Below are positions 18,231 through 27,210 of a DNA stretch of 64,000 bases, one piece after another. The stretch comes from JAFGSI01 sp041287425 (lineage in GTDB: Bacteria > Chloroflexota > Anaerolineae > Anaerolineales > Villigracilaceae). Location of the stretch: positions 34,725-98,724 of the forward strand of contig JBEULG010000006.1 in NCBI GenBank assembly GCA_041287425.1. Reading direction: 5' to 3'. Under the pieces are notes generated by a model. The model was not told the DNA's origin. It did not search any database and was given only the letters and a program-made list of their open reading frames with translations. Each line of letters starts with the position of its first letter. The stretch's first letter is position 1. Made by a program: the position numbers and the translations under genes.

Positions 18231-20842
18231 TGCTCCACCTCGACCGGCAGCCAGACGCTGAACGTCGAACCCTGCCCCTCCCGGCTTTCGACCTCGATGA
18301 AACCGCCATGGTCGGTCACGATGCCGTAAGAAACCGACAGGCCAAGGCCCGTCCCCCCCTGACGCGCCCGGGTGGTGAAGAAGGGTTCGAAAATGCGGCT
18401 CATGTTTTCGGGCGAAATTCCCACGCCGTTGTCCTGGATGGAAATGACCAGCCAGCGATCGCCATCTCGCTGCCGGCTCATCGTCTGGACAGTGAGACGG
18501 CCTCCGCCGGGCATGGCGTGAAGCGCGTTGTGCAACAAATTGAGCAACACCTGCTTGATTTGATTGCGATCCACCGAAATCCACGGCAACTGCTCGCCTA
18601 GTTCGATGTGCACCTCCACGCCGCTGGTATGGAGGAGATGGTTCATCAAGGCTAACACGTCCGAAACAATCTCGTTGATGTCGGCCCGCACCCGCACGCT
18701 CTCACTCTGGCGGGAAAAGTCCAGCAAGCGGCGGATGACGCTGCGGGCGCGATGGGCTTCGCGCAAGACCAGTTCCAGGTCGGGGCGCATCGGATCGTCC
18801 GACGGCAAATCGGCCAGCACCAATTCGGCAAAACCGGCGATAGTAGTGAGCGGATTGTTCAATTCATGAGCAATGCCGGCCGCCATTTCGCCGACCGCGG
18901 CCAGTTTGGCGGCCTGAATCAAACGCGTTTCGGCCACCCGCTGAGCGGTCATGCGCTCCTGCAATTCCTCGCGGGCCGCCTGTAATTGATGGACGGCGCT
19001 TTGTAATTTCTGGTACTGCCCGGCATGGGCAATCACATTTGCCAGAATGCCGGCCAGCGCCTCCAGCACCAGCAGGTCGTTATGTGAGAAATTGTTCTTC
19101 TGACGGCTCTCGACGTCTATAATTCCCAGAATACGGTCGCCTTCGCGCAAGGCGACGCACATCTCTGAACCCGCCTCCCAGCCGGGAATGGGCAAATAAA
19201 ACGGGTCCAGGGCGACATCATTGACCAGCATGCTCTCGCCGGTGACAAAGACCCGGTAGGTGATTCCGCCGCTCGCGGCGGAATCCAGGCCGCGCAAGCC
19301 GCGCTGGACGGCCTTGGCAGCGCTTCCGCCAATCCCTACCACCCGAAAGAGATTTTCCTCATCTGCCAGCCCCACGACCGCCAGTTCATAGGCAAAATTG
19401 CGGGCCATCAATTCGGCTGCAATCTGGGCAATCTTTTCGACATCCGTCAAGCCCACGACCTGTTGGACCACATCGTGAATCAACTCCAGGTTGCGGGCGC
19501 GTCCCTCGGCCTCCTGACGCAAACGGCCATTCTCCACCAGACCGGCCAGATAACTGGCCACGACCACCAGCAGATGTTCATCGAATACCTTGAACGCTGC
19601 CGGACGTGAACTTTCCAGGCCCAGGAGGCCGATGACCTGGCGGCGGTACTTGATCGGCACCAGCAGAACCGAGCGCGTTCCCTTGTGGAGCGGCGTATAA
19701 GCGGAGACCGCCTCGAGGTCGTCCAGCCGATAGATATCCCCCAGATGAACAAAGCGCAGGAGTGAGTCCTCCTCGGCCGGGCGAGAGTGCGCCACCGCCC
19801 GCCCATCCTGGTCGAAGTAATAATGCAGGGTGTTGCCGTCGGTGGAGAGAAGAGCCAGGGTGATCCATTCCGGCCCCAGGGCGCGCCGCAGCAGGCCAAA
19901 GACGCGCTGGGCAATCTGGTCGAGATCCAGGGCCGAGGAAACCGTCAGCGCAAAATCGTTCAACAGCGCCAGACGGCGCAGGTGGTCGGTCAGGCTGGTG
20001 AACATCTCGCTGGCCTCGACCAGCGGCGCCATCCGAATCGCCAGGCGGTCGAGTTGCTGACGCTCGCTCTTCGCCAGCGGTTGCTCACGCCAGAGGGCGA
20101 TCATCCCAATCACCCGCTGACCGACCGTCAGCGGGACGCAGGCCCAGGCCTGGGTATTGGACCTGAAGCCCATACGCGGCACCATCGCCCAGTCGCTCGT
20201 CTCGGCCAGGACCATGACTCCGCTCCGTTTCTGGCTGATGGAGCGCAGCAGAGGATTGGCGTCGAGCGAAATTCGATTCCCCAGGCCCTCCGGGCAGCCG
20301 ACCTGCGCCCGTACTTCGAGAAAATCTCCCGACCGGATGGCCAGCCAGCCCCCCTGACAGGGAATCTCCCGCAGGACGCCCCGCAAAGCCCGGTCGAACG
20401 CCTTCGGCAGGTCGTAGGGGATGCTGCTCATCCATTCCAGCGCCTCCCCCGCTCCGGCAGCCGGCGCCGACGAGGGCCACCCGCCCCCCAGGGCAACAAG
20501 CCGCCAGATTTTTAACGCCCGCTCGCTGAGATTGTCGGCGCCCACTGCAATGACCCGCCGGCTGGTCGGTTCGGGGAACAGGTACAGGCGGCCACAGTTC
20601 AGACCGGTCGATTCGGGCAGACGGCGCGAACGGTTGTGCCGCGCCGTCAGGGCACCGGCCAGCCACGAAGCCGTTGCCGGCTGTTCCAGGTAACGCATCA
20701 ACAAGGTTTGTTTGGCACGCGGCAGTTTGTAGGCGGCCAGCACAAACCACTCGGCCGCCCCTCGCTCCAGCCAGACCGCCCAGCACGCCCCCGTCAGCAA
20801 GCCGGTTTCTTTCAATTGCCGATTCATCAGGCCAATCGCCAT
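18227..20842 (-). CDS. Multi-GAF histidine kinase
   Basis: This 871-residue protein has no membrane segment. GAF-like domains lie at about 150-290, 300-455 (TLALLSTDGNTLHYYF, GLLGLESSRPAAF) and 465-620 (YELAVVGLADEENLF, GIIDVESRQKN). A coiled coil (about 620-650) precedes the kinase core: His659 in GIAHELNNPLTTIAGF, N box LLNLLHNALHAMPGG, G1 DNGVGIS and G2 GGTGLGLSVS. It is the first gene of the relay. A TATAAT-like box at 20863-20858 gives a leader of only about 9 nt and no clear ribosome site. ATG 20827 is an alternative start. Confidence 0.92.
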   Translation of the reverse strand: MAIGLMNRQLKETGLLTGACWAVWLERGAAEWFVLAAYKLPRAKQTLLMRYLEQPATASWLAGALTARHNRSRRLPESTGLNCGRLYLFPEPTSRRVIAVGADNLSERALKIWRLVALGGGWPSSAPAAGAGEALEWMSSIPYDLPKAFDRALRGVLREIPCQGGWLAIRSGDFLEVRAQVGCPEGLGNRISLDANPLLRSISQKRSGVMVLAETSDWAMVPRMGFRSNTQAWACVPLTVGQRVIGMIALWREQPLAKSERQQLDRLAIRMAPLVEASEMFTSLTDHLRRLALLNDFALTVSSALDLDQIAQRVFGLLRRALGPEWITLALLSTDGNTLHYYFDQDGRAVAHSRPAEEDSLLRFVHLGDIYRLDDLEAVSAYTPLHKGTRSVLLVPIKYRRQVIGLLGLESSRPAAFKVFDEHLLVVVASYLAGLVENGRLRQEAEGRARNLELIHDVVQQVVGLTDVEKIAQIAAELMARNFAYELAVVGLADEENLFRVVGIGGSAAKAVQRGLRGLDSAASGGITYRVFVTGESMLVNDVALDPFYLPIPGWEAGSEMCVALREGDRILGIIDVESRQKNNFSHNDLLVLEALAGILANVIAHAGQYQKLQSAVHQLQAAREELQERMTAQRVAETRLIQAAKLAAVGEMAAGIAHELNNPLTTIAGFAELVLADLPSDDPMRPDLELVLREAHRARSVIRRLLDFSRQSESVRVRADINEIVSDVLALMNHLLHTSGVEVHIELGEQLPWISVDRNQIKQVLLNLLHNALHAMPGGGRLTVQTMSRQRDGDRWLVISIQDNGVGISPENMSRIFEPFFTTRARQGGTGLGLSVSYGIVTDHGGFIEVESREGQGSTFSVWLPVEVEQ

Positions 20843-20857
20843 GGTCGCTCTCTATGA

Positions 20858-20863
20858 ATTATA
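20858..20863 (-). promoter_or_regulatory. -10 box (TATAAT) for the multi-GAF kinase operon
   Basis: On the minus strand the hexamer TATAAT ends 15 nt before the ATG at 20842. The predicted transcript would have a very short leader. No clear -35 box is visible. The box is shared in the divergent intergenic space with the trmFO promoter. Confidence 0.5.
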
Positions 20864-20916
20864 GCCGATAGCGCCAAACTCAACACGGCATTCGCGCCCT
20901 CCTCCAGCCAAAATGG

Positions 20917-20922
20917 TACAAT
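20917..20922 (+). promoter_or_regulatory. -10 box (TACAAT) next to the trmFO start
   Basis: TACAAT lies 4 nt before the ATG at 20927 and 13 nt before the in-frame ATG at 20936. A standard start point 7 nt after the box would fall at about 20929. Translation would then have to begin at 20936 with a leader of a few bases, or be leaderless at 20927. Confidence 0.45.
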
Positions 20923-20926
20923 TGAC

Positions 20927-22288
20927 ATGCCAGATATGCACACCTCTCCTGATCTCATCGTTGTCGGCGGCGGCCTGGCGGGCAGCGAGGCCGCCTGGCA
21001 GGCAGCCCGCCGCGGCCTGCGCGTCCACCTGTACGAAATGCGCCCTGCCGTCCAGACCGGCGCCCATCAGACGGCCTACCTGGCCGAACTGGTCTGTTCC
21101 AACTCCCTCGGCTCTCTCCTGCCCGACCGGCCAGGCGGGCTTTTGAAGAACGAACTCCGCCGCCTGGGTTCGCTCCTGCTGGAATGCGCCGAGGCCAGCG
21201 CCCTGCCTGCCGGCAGCGCCCTGGCCGTTGACCGGGAAATCTTCGCCCGCCGCGTCACCGAACAGATTGCCGCCCACCCGAACATCGAACTCATCCGCCA
21301 GGAAGTTCGGGAAATTCCCGCCGGGCCTGTCATCATCGCCTCCGGCCCGCTGACCTCGGCATCCCTGGCCCAGGCCATCGCCAGCCTGACGGGCGAAGAG
21401 CACCTGTTCTTCTTCGACGCCATCGCTCCCATCGTCACCGCCGACTCGATTGACATGAGCATCGCCTTTCGGGCCTCGCGTTATGCTCGGGGACAAGAAA
21501 ACGAGGGCGACTATATCAACTGTCCGCTCGACCAGAGGCAATACGAAGCCTTCGTAGATGCCCTGCTGGCCGCCGAGCGCATTCCCCTGCGCGATTTCGA
21601 ATCCGAAATCCAAACCGGCGTGCGGGCCGGGCATTTCTTCGAGGGCTGCCTGCCCATCGAGATCATCGCGGCGCGTGGACGCCAGGCCCTGGCCTTTGGG
21701 CCGATGCGCCCGGTCGGCCTGATCAACCCGCACAACGGCTCGCGCCCTTACGCCGTCGTCCAGTTGCGCCAGGACGATCTGGCCGGTCATCTTTACAACC
21801 TGGTCGGCTTCCAAACCAATCTGACCTATCCCGAACAGCAACGCGTTCTGCGCATGATTCCTGGCCTGGAACAAGCCGAGTTCATCCGCTATGGACAGAT
21901 GCACCGCAATACCTTCCTGGCCTCGCCCCGCCTTCTGCTCCCCAGCCTGCAGTCGCGCCAGCGCGGCGACCTTTTCTTCGCCGGTCAAATTACCGGCGTG
22001 GAAGGCTACCTCGGCAACATCGCTACCGGTCTGCTGGCCGGATGGAACGCCGCTCGCCTGCTGCGCGGCCAGGAACCGCTCTGCCTGCCCGAAACGACCA
22101 TGCTCGGCGCGCTGTGTCATTACGTCACACACGCCGAGTTGAAACACTTCCAGCCGATGAAAGCCAACTTTGGCATCCTGCCGCCGATAGAGGCCGGCCG
22201 CATGAGCCGCCGCCAACGCGCTCGCGCCCTGGCCGAGCGCGCCCTGGCCGACCTGGAGAACTTCCTGCGCCACAATCCGCCGGAATGA
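20927..22288 (+). CDS. trmFO: TrmFO, folate-dependent tRNA (uracil-5-) methyltransferase
   Basis: This 453-residue flavoprotein makes 5-methyluridine at position 54 of tRNA using methylenetetrahydrofolate and FAD. The N-terminal dinucleotide-binding motif VVGGGLAGSEAAWQAA is followed by YEMRP and LVCSNSLGS, which are characteristic of TrmFO/Gid. The conserved segments FFDAIAPIV, GQITGVEGYLGN and ALCHYVTHAE agree. The length is normal for the family. The start may be 20927 or 20936, because a -10-like box lies directly upstream. It is divergent from the kinase operon. Confidence 0.95.
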   Translation: MPDMHTSPDLIVVGGGLAGSEAAWQAARRGLRVHLYEMRPAVQTGAHQTAYLAELVCSNSLGSLLPDRPGGLLKNELRRLGSLLLECAEASALPAGSALAVDREIFARRVTEQIAAHPNIELIRQEVREIPAGPVIIASGPLTSASLAQAIASLTGEEHLFFFDAIAPIVTADSIDMSIAFRASRYARGQENEGDYINCPLDQRQYEAFVDALLAAERIPLRDFESEIQTGVRAGHFFEGCLPIEIIAARGRQALAFGPMRPVGLINPHNGSRPYAVVQLRQDDLAGHLYNLVGFQTNLTYPEQQRVLRMIPGLEQAEFIRYGQMHRNTFLASPRLLLPSLQSRQRGDLFFAGQITGVEGYLGNIATGLLAGWNAARLLRGQEPLCLPETTMLGALCHYVTHAELKHFQPMKANFGILPPIEAGRMSRRQRARALAERALADLENFLRHNPPE

Positions 22289-22321
22289 CGTTGCGGCGAG
22301 ACCAACGATCGCGCCCGTCAG

Positions 22322-23203
22322 ATGAAACGCAAAACCCTCCTCCTGCTTTCCTTGCTTGGCCTGCTCGTTGTAGGCAGCCTGCTGCTCGCCCGCTCCCTTT
22401 CCCCGGCGGCGCGGCGCGCCTTCGATGGCCGGCGCGCTTACGCCGATGTCATCTACCAGGTCAACTTGGGGCCGCGTGTGCCCGGCAGCCCGGCGCACGC
22501 CCAGGCCATCGCATGGATTCGCTCCGAACTCGAACGCGCCGGCTGGCAAGTCAGCATCCAAGAGAGCGAATGGAACGGCCAACCCGTCCACAACTTACTG
22601 GCCCGCCGCTCAGACGAACCGCCCGCCCTCCTGCTTGGCGCGCACTACGACAGCCGTCCCCTCGCCGACCGCGATCCCGGCCCTGAGAGCGGCCTGCCCG
22701 TCCCGGGCGCCAACGACGGCGCCTCGGGCGTAGCCGTCCTGCTCGAACTGGCGCGCAGCCTGCCCGCCGACACCGTTCCCGTCTGGCTGGTCTTCTTCGA
22801 TGCCGAAGACGGCGGCGGCCTGCCGGGCGGCGATTGGATCGCCGGCTCGCGCGCCTTCGCCGCCTCGCTGACCGCCGCGCCGCAGGCCGTCGTTATCGTG
22901 GACATGGTCGGAGACGCCGACCTGAACCTGTATTACGAACACAACTCCCATCCGGCCCTGCGGGCCGAAATCTGGGCGCAGGCCGCCGCCCTGGGATACG
23001 GCCAGCAATTCATCGCCGAGGTCAAATACAGCATGCTCGATGACCACACCCCCTTCCTCGAACTGGGCCTCCCGACCGTCCTGATCATCGACTTCGATTA
23101 CCCCTACTGGCACACCCGCGCCGACACCGCCGATAAAGTCTCTGCCGAAAGCCTGCAAGCCGTCGGCGATACACTCTGGCATTGGATCGTTTCCCAGCGC
23201 TGA
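22322..23203 (+). CDS. M28-family glutaminyl-peptide cyclotransferase-like enzyme
   Basis: This 293-residue protein has an N-terminal hydrophobic segment (about 5-25), so it is anchored or exported. The catalytic domain has the metal-binding motifs of the M28/glutaminyl-cyclase group: GAHYDSRP, GANDGASGVA, FFDAEDGG, DDHTPFLELG and YWHTRADT. The DDHxPFL and WHT motifs favour glutaminyl cyclase, which converts N-terminal Gln to pyroglutamate on exported proteins, over an ordinary aminopeptidase. It lies 33 nt after trmFO. No strong ribosome site precedes the ATG, so it may depend on coupling with trmFO. Confidence 0.85.
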   Translation: MKRKTLLLLSLLGLLVVGSLLLARSLSPAARRAFDGRRAYADVIYQVNLGPRVPGSPAHAQAIAWIRSELERAGWQVSIQESEWNGQPVHNLLARRSDEPPALLLGAHYDSRPLADRDPGPESGLPVPGANDGASGVAVLLELARSLPADTVPVWLVFFDAEDGGGLPGGDWIAGSRAFAASLTAAPQAVVIVDMVGDADLNLYYEHNSHPALRAEIWAQAAALGYGQQFIAEVKYSMLDDHTPFLELGLPTVLIIDFDYPYWHTRADTADKVSAESLQAVGDTLWHWIVSQR

Positions 23204-23245
23204 ACATCTGTTGTTAAACTGTAATTGCCAAATCGAATAACCTCG

Positions 23246-23251
23246 TATAAA
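23246..23251 (+). promoter_or_regulatory. -10 box (TATAAA) for the cytosolic histidine kinase
   Basis: TATAAA ends 11 nt before the ATG at 23263 in an AT-rich gap. A transcript from it would have a leader of about five bases and no ribosome site. Confidence 0.4.
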
Positions 23252-23262
23252 CTTAACCACGC

Positions 23263-24522
23263 ATGAGCGTCCTGCTTCTTCTGGCCAAGATTCAACCCGC
23301 CTGGATCCACCGGCTCACCAACGCCCTGGCACGCGGCGCGGGCGTGCGCGAGACCTTCGAAGCGCAACTTAACCGCTTCTTCGACATGCTCGCCCACGCC
23401 ATGGACACCGGCGACCCCGCCTGGCTGGATCCCATCATCCTGGATTGGTCCAACTCGCCCACCACCAGCGACCTGCGCTCTGGCGAAAAGAACATTACCG
23501 CCGTCCTCAATCAAATCTTCCTGATGACCTACGACCTCATCCGGGAAAATCTGACCGAGCAGGAAGCCCTCGACCTGACCGGCGCGCTGATCCCCATCTT
23601 CACCCACGCCCTCGAAAAAGCCGCCCGCATCGAAATGGAAACCAGCATCGCCTTCATTTCGAGCGAATTATTCGAAGTGCAGCAGAAACTGGAAAAACTC
23701 GACCGCAGCAAATCCAACTTCATCGCCGTCGCCGCCCACGAACTCAAAACCCCTCTGACCCTCATCGAAGGCTACGCCGCCATGATGCACGACATCTTGC
23801 GCACCGCCCCAAACGGCACCGCCGACTCACTGATGGAAGGCATCAACAACGGCATCCGTCGCCTGCGCGCCATCGTGGATGACATGATTGACGTCTCGCT
23901 GATCGACAACAACATGCTTTCGCTTTCCTTCCAGCCCGTCTGGCTCGGCCAATTGCTTGGCCTGCTGGCCAACGAATTCAAAGACGATATCGCCAGCCGC
24001 AACCAACGCCTGACGGTGCGCAAATTCCCCGGCAGCGAGCAGATGATTTTCGCCGACCCCGAACGGCTGTACCAGGCCTTCCGCAACATCTTGAGCAACG
24101 CCGTCAAATACACCCCCGATGGCGGCCAGATCACCATTGACGGCCGCACCCTGCCCGGATTCATCGAAGTCACCATCGCCGATACCGGCATCGGCATCTC
24201 GCTGGAAGACCAGGAAACCATCTTCGAAAAATTCGGCGGACTGGGAAACGTTTCGCTGCATTCGAGCGGCAAGACCAAATTCAAGGGCGGCGGCCCCGGC
24301 CTGGGACTGCCCATCGCCCGCGGCATCTTCGAAGCGCACGGCGGCACGGTCTGGGTCGAATCGGAAGGCCACGACGAGGTACGTTGTCCAGGCTCCACTT
24401 TTCACATCCTGCTGCCGCTGCGCACCGAGGCACCTGATCCCAAACTGGCCAAACTGTTCGGCATGCAAAAGCAGGCCGCCGAATCGGCCTCCACCCACCC
24501 TCCTCAGGACGAACAAACTTGA
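23263..24522 (+). CDS. Soluble histidine kinase with an uncharacterised helical N-terminal domain
   Basis: This 419-residue protein has a helical N-terminal region (about 1-140) that I do not recognise; it may be a sensor of the RsbR/globin-like kind. The kinase core has His159 in AVAAHELKTPLTLIEGY, an N box (NILSNAVKYTPDGG), G1 DTGIGIS and G2 GPGLGLPIARG. No membrane segment and no receiver are present, and no response regulator is adjacent. The stop overlaps the hflX start (TGATG), so the two genes are probably translated together. Confidence 0.9.
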   Translation: MSVLLLLAKIQPAWIHRLTNALARGAGVRETFEAQLNRFFDMLAHAMDTGDPAWLDPIILDWSNSPTTSDLRSGEKNITAVLNQIFLMTYDLIRENLTEQEALDLTGALIPIFTHALEKAARIEMETSIAFISSELFEVQQKLEKLDRSKSNFIAVAAHELKTPLTLIEGYAAMMHDILRTAPNGTADSLMEGINNGIRRLRAIVDDMIDVSLIDNNMLSLSFQPVWLGQLLGLLANEFKDDIASRNQRLTVRKFPGSEQMIFADPERLYQAFRNILSNAVKYTPDGGQITIDGRTLPGFIEVTIADTGIGISLEDQETIFEKFGGLGNVSLHSSGKTKFKGGGPGLGLPIARGIFEAHGGTVWVESEGHDEVRCPGSTFHILLPLRTEAPDPKLAKLFGMQKQAAESASTHPPQDEQT

Positions 24523-25886
24523 TGGCAAAGAAAATTCCCGAACCGACCGCTCGGCCGCGCGAACGCGCCTTTCTGGTCGGCGTGGAACTCTACGGCCAGG
24601 AACGCCTGCTCAGCCTGGAGGATTCGCTGACCGAACTGGCCCTCCTGTGCGACACCGCCGGCCTGGAAGTGGTCGGTCAATTGACCCAGAAACTCGACCG
24701 GCCGAACCCGCAAACGTTCATCGGCAAAGGCAAAGTCGAAGAACTCAAAGCCCTGGCCGAAGAGAACCTGGCACAGGTCATCGTCTTCGACGACGAACTC
24801 AGCCCGCGCCACCAGCGCGAACTGGAAGAAGCCCTCGGCAACAACCTGCGCCTGCTCGACCGGACGGCAGTCATCCTCGACATTTTCGCCCAACACGCCC
24901 ACACCAGCGAGGGCCAGCAGCAGGTCAAACTGGCGCAATACGAGTACTATTTGCCGCGCCTGACCGGCCGCTGGACGCACCTGGCCCGTCAGGCGGGCGG
25001 CGGCGGCGGACGAGCCGGATCGGTCGGCGGAGTCGGCCTGCGCGGACCGGGCGAGACCCAACTGGAAGTAGACCGGCGCACCATCCGCCGCGAAATCGCC
25101 CACATCAAAGACGAACTGGAAAAAGTGCGCGCCCAGCGTCAGCGCCAGCGCGGTCAGCGCCGCCGCAATCGCGTCCCGGTCGTCACCCTTGTTGGCTACA
25201 CGAACGCCGGAAAATCCACCCTCCTCAACCGCCTGGCCGGCGCAAATCTCTACGTCGCCGACGAGTTGTTCGCCACCCTCGACCCCACCACGCGGCGGGT
25301 CGAACTCCCCGGCGGGACCATCGTCCTGTTCACCGATACGGTTGGCTTCATTCAGAAACTGCCCACCACCCTGGTGGCCGCCTTCCGCGCCACCCTGGAG
25401 GAAATCGCCGACGCCGACCTCCTCCTGCACGTGGTGGACATTTCCCACCCAAACGCCATGAATCAGGCCGAAGCCGTCCACCAAACGCTGGACGAAATCG
25501 AGGCCAGCCATGTGCCGGTCATCACCGTCCTGAACAAAATCGACCGTCTGGCCGACCCTGCCGCCGCCCGTCAGGTCGCGGCCCGATTCCCGCAAGCGGT
25601 CGCCCTCTCGGCCCGCACCGGCGAGGGCCTGCCCGACCTCATCGAACGCATCCGCCGCACGTTGTTCGAAACCCTTACGCCTGTCCGCGTCCGCATCCCT
25701 TACCAACAAGGACAGTTGATTTCCCTCTTTCACGAATTCGGCCAGGTGGAGCACCTCGAACACGGACGCAAGAGCGTCCTCATCGAAGGCCGCATCCCCG
25801 GCCGTCTGCTGGCTCAATTCCACGCCTGGCAAATCATGCCGGGCGAATCAGACAAGGAGGAGCAAGATGTTAGGCTGGCTGAATAG
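24522..25886 (+). CDS. hflX: HflX, ribosome-associated GTPase
   Basis: This 454-residue GTPase of the Obg-HflX group splits stalled or stressed ribosomes in characterised bacteria. The N-terminal HflX domain (about 10-185) includes FIGKGKVEELKALAEEN and the glycine-rich GGVGLRGPGETQLEVDRR. The G domain has P-loop VGYTNAGKSTLLN, FATLDPTTRRV, DTVGFI and the NKID motif. Translation starts at the ATG within the TGATG overlap with the upstream kinase. The length and motif order are normal. Confidence 0.95.
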   Translation: MAKKIPEPTARPRERAFLVGVELYGQERLLSLEDSLTELALLCDTAGLEVVGQLTQKLDRPNPQTFIGKGKVEELKALAEENLAQVIVFDDELSPRHQRELEEALGNNLRLLDRTAVILDIFAQHAHTSEGQQQVKLAQYEYYLPRLTGRWTHLARQAGGGGGRAGSVGGVGLRGPGETQLEVDRRTIRREIAHIKDELEKVRAQRQRQRGQRRRNRVPVVTLVGYTNAGKSTLLNRLAGANLYVADELFATLDPTTRRVELPGGTIVLFTDTVGFIQKLPTTLVAAFRATLEEIADADLLLHVVDISHPNAMNQAEAVHQTLDEIEASHVPVITVLNKIDRLADPAAARQVAARFPQAVALSARTGEGLPDLIERIRRTLFETLTPVRVRIPYQQGQLISLFHEFGQVEHLEHGRKSVLIEGRIPGRLLAQFHAWQIMPGESDKEEQDVRLAE

Positions 25887-26076
25887 AACGCTGGACAAAC
25901 TTTCCAATTACCTGGCGCCGCGCAAGGGCCTGCTGCCGCTGCTGGGCATCCTGCTCATCGTGGCCAACTATATCGTCCAGTTTTTCGTCCCCGGCTGGCT
26001 CGGAAGCAGCAACCTCCTGCTGCATCTCGGCGTCATCCTTGCCATCTTCGGCATCATGCTGGCCTGGGCGCTTTAA
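25867..26076 (+). CDS. Small two-helix membrane protein
   Basis: This 69-residue protein begins inside the 3' end of hflX (20-nt overlap) with a clear ribosome site (AGGAGG, 25856-25861). Two hydrophobic helices are visible, at about 22-42 and 48-68, after a short basic amphipathic segment (LNRTLDKLSNYLAPRKG). I do not recognise a family. The overlap and the good ribosome site support a real gene coupled to hflX. Confidence 0.7.
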   Translation: MLGWLNRTLDKLSNYLAPRKGLLPLLGILLIVANYIVQFFVPGWLGSSNLLLHLGVILAIFGIMLAWAL

Positions 26077-26111
26077 ATCGCCCTCTCGCTTCGGCGCAAA
26101 TCGTTCGCAAT

Positions 26112-26134
26112 ACCTCCCCGCCCGCCGGGGAGGT
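26112..26134 (+). terminator. Hairpin after the hflX operon
   Basis: A 9-bp GC-rich stem (ACCTCCCCG paired with CGGGGAGGT) with a 5-nt loop lies 36 nt after the small membrane protein gene and is followed by TTGCCTT. It fits a weak intrinsic terminator. Confidence 0.55.
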
Positions 26135-26173
26135 TTGCCTTGGCAACGCCGGCCGAGCGTTCCTCTTTGGCAG

Positions 26174-26179
26174 TATAAT
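26174..26179 (+). promoter_or_regulatory. -10 box (TATAAT) of the acyl-carrier cassette
   Basis: TATAAT lies 30 nt before the acyl carrier gene, just after the hairpin that ends the previous operon. A GAGGAGA ribosome site follows at about 26199-26205. No good -35 box is visible. Confidence 0.5.
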
Positions 26180-26209
26180 TCGGGCAAACCCGTGCAACGA
26201 GGAGACAAC

Positions 26210-26512
26210 ATGACCTTAGCAGAAATTCAGGCCCTTGTCCTGGAAGCGGTCGAGGAATGGAACCAGCAGGCAGACGAAGCCCAGCGCCTGGAAGCCGCCC
26301 TCGAAACACGCCTGCTCGGACGGAACTCGAAACTCGACTCGCTCGGCCTGGTCAACCTCATCGTACTGGTCGAGGAGAAAATTGCCGACCGCTACGACCG
26401 ACGCCTGACCCTGGCCGACGAACGCGCCATGTCGCAGGAACGCAGTCCCTTTCGCAGCGTACAGTCGCTGGCCGAGTACGTTCACCTGTTGTTGACCGAA
26501 AACCAACCATGA
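26210..26512 (+). CDS. Acyl carrier protein-like protein
   Basis: This 100-residue acidic helical protein carries the phosphopantetheine attachment motif KLDSLGLVNLIVLVEE with Ser44. It is longer than a fatty-acid ACP (about 78 residues) and differs in sequence, so it is probably a dedicated carrier for this cassette. It starts at the ATG after GAGGAGA. Its stop overlaps the SDR start by 4 nt (ATGA). The genes that follow could load (ANL ligase), reduce (SDR) and transfer (GNAT) an acyl group. Confidence 0.85.
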   Translation: MTLAEIQALVLEAVEEWNQQADEAQRLEAALETRLLGRNSKLDSLGLVNLIVLVEEKIADRYDRRLTLADERAMSQERSPFRSVQSLAEYVHLLLTENQP

Positions 26513-27210
26513 GCGATTCCGCCGTCATGCTCATCAGCGGGACGCGCAAGGGCATCGGCCGTCATCTGGCCGAGACTTACGCCGCCCGCGGCTGGCAAGT
26601 CATCGGCTGCAGCCGGAAACCTTCCGATTTGACACATCCCAACTACCGCCACTTCTGCCTGGACGTGAACGACGAAGCGGCGGTGCAGGCCATGCTGGCC
26701 GAAATTCGCAAGACCTACGCTCGGCTGGATGCGCTCATCAACAACGCCGGCATCGCGGCACTCAATCACGCCCTGCTGACGCCCATCGAAACAGCGCGGC
26801 GCATCTTCGAGACGAATGTCATCGGCACCTTCCTGTTGTGCCGCGAAGCGGCGCGCCTGATGCAAAAGCGAAAATGGGGGCGCATCGTCAACTTCTCCAG
26901 CGTGGCCGTGCCGCTTGACCTGGAAGGCGAAGCCGTCTATGCCGCCTCAAAAGCCGCCGTCGAAACCCTGACCCGCATCCTGGGGCGCGAACTGGCCCCC
27001 CTCGGCATCACCGTCAACGCCGTCGGGCCGACCGCCGTCCGCACCGACCTGGTAGAAGCCGTCCCGGAGATAAAACTCCAGGCCCTGCTCGCCCGCCAGG
27101 CCATCCCGCGCTTAGGCGAGTTCGCCGACATCGTCAACGTCATCGACTTCTTCCTGCGCCCGGAGAGCAGCCTCATCACCGGCCAGGTCATCTATCTGGG
27201 AGGCGTATGA
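26509..27210 (+). CDS. SDR-family reductase, 3-oxoacyl-ACP reductase-like
   Basis: This 233-residue short-chain dehydrogenase/reductase has the NAD(P) motif SGTRKGIGRHLAE, the NNAG motif in LINNAGIAALN, the catalytic Ser in NFSSVA, and Tyr and Lys in YAASKAA. The C-terminal ITGQVIYLGG is typical of FabG-like enzymes. It is translationally coupled at both ends by ATGA overlaps. With an acyl carrier upstream and an adenylating enzyme downstream, it probably acts on a carrier-bound keto group, though a sugar or polyol substrate cannot be excluded. Confidence 0.9.
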   Translation: MSDSAVMLISGTRKGIGRHLAETYAARGWQVIGCSRKPSDLTHPNYRHFCLDVNDEAAVQAMLAEIRKTYARLDALINNAGIAALNHALLTPIETARRIFETNVIGTFLLCREAARLMQKRKWGRIVNFSSVAVPLDLEGEAVYAASKAAVETLTRILGRELAPLGITVNAVGPTAVRTDLVEAVPEIKLQALLARQAIPRLGEFADIVNVIDFFLRPESSLITGQVIYLGGV

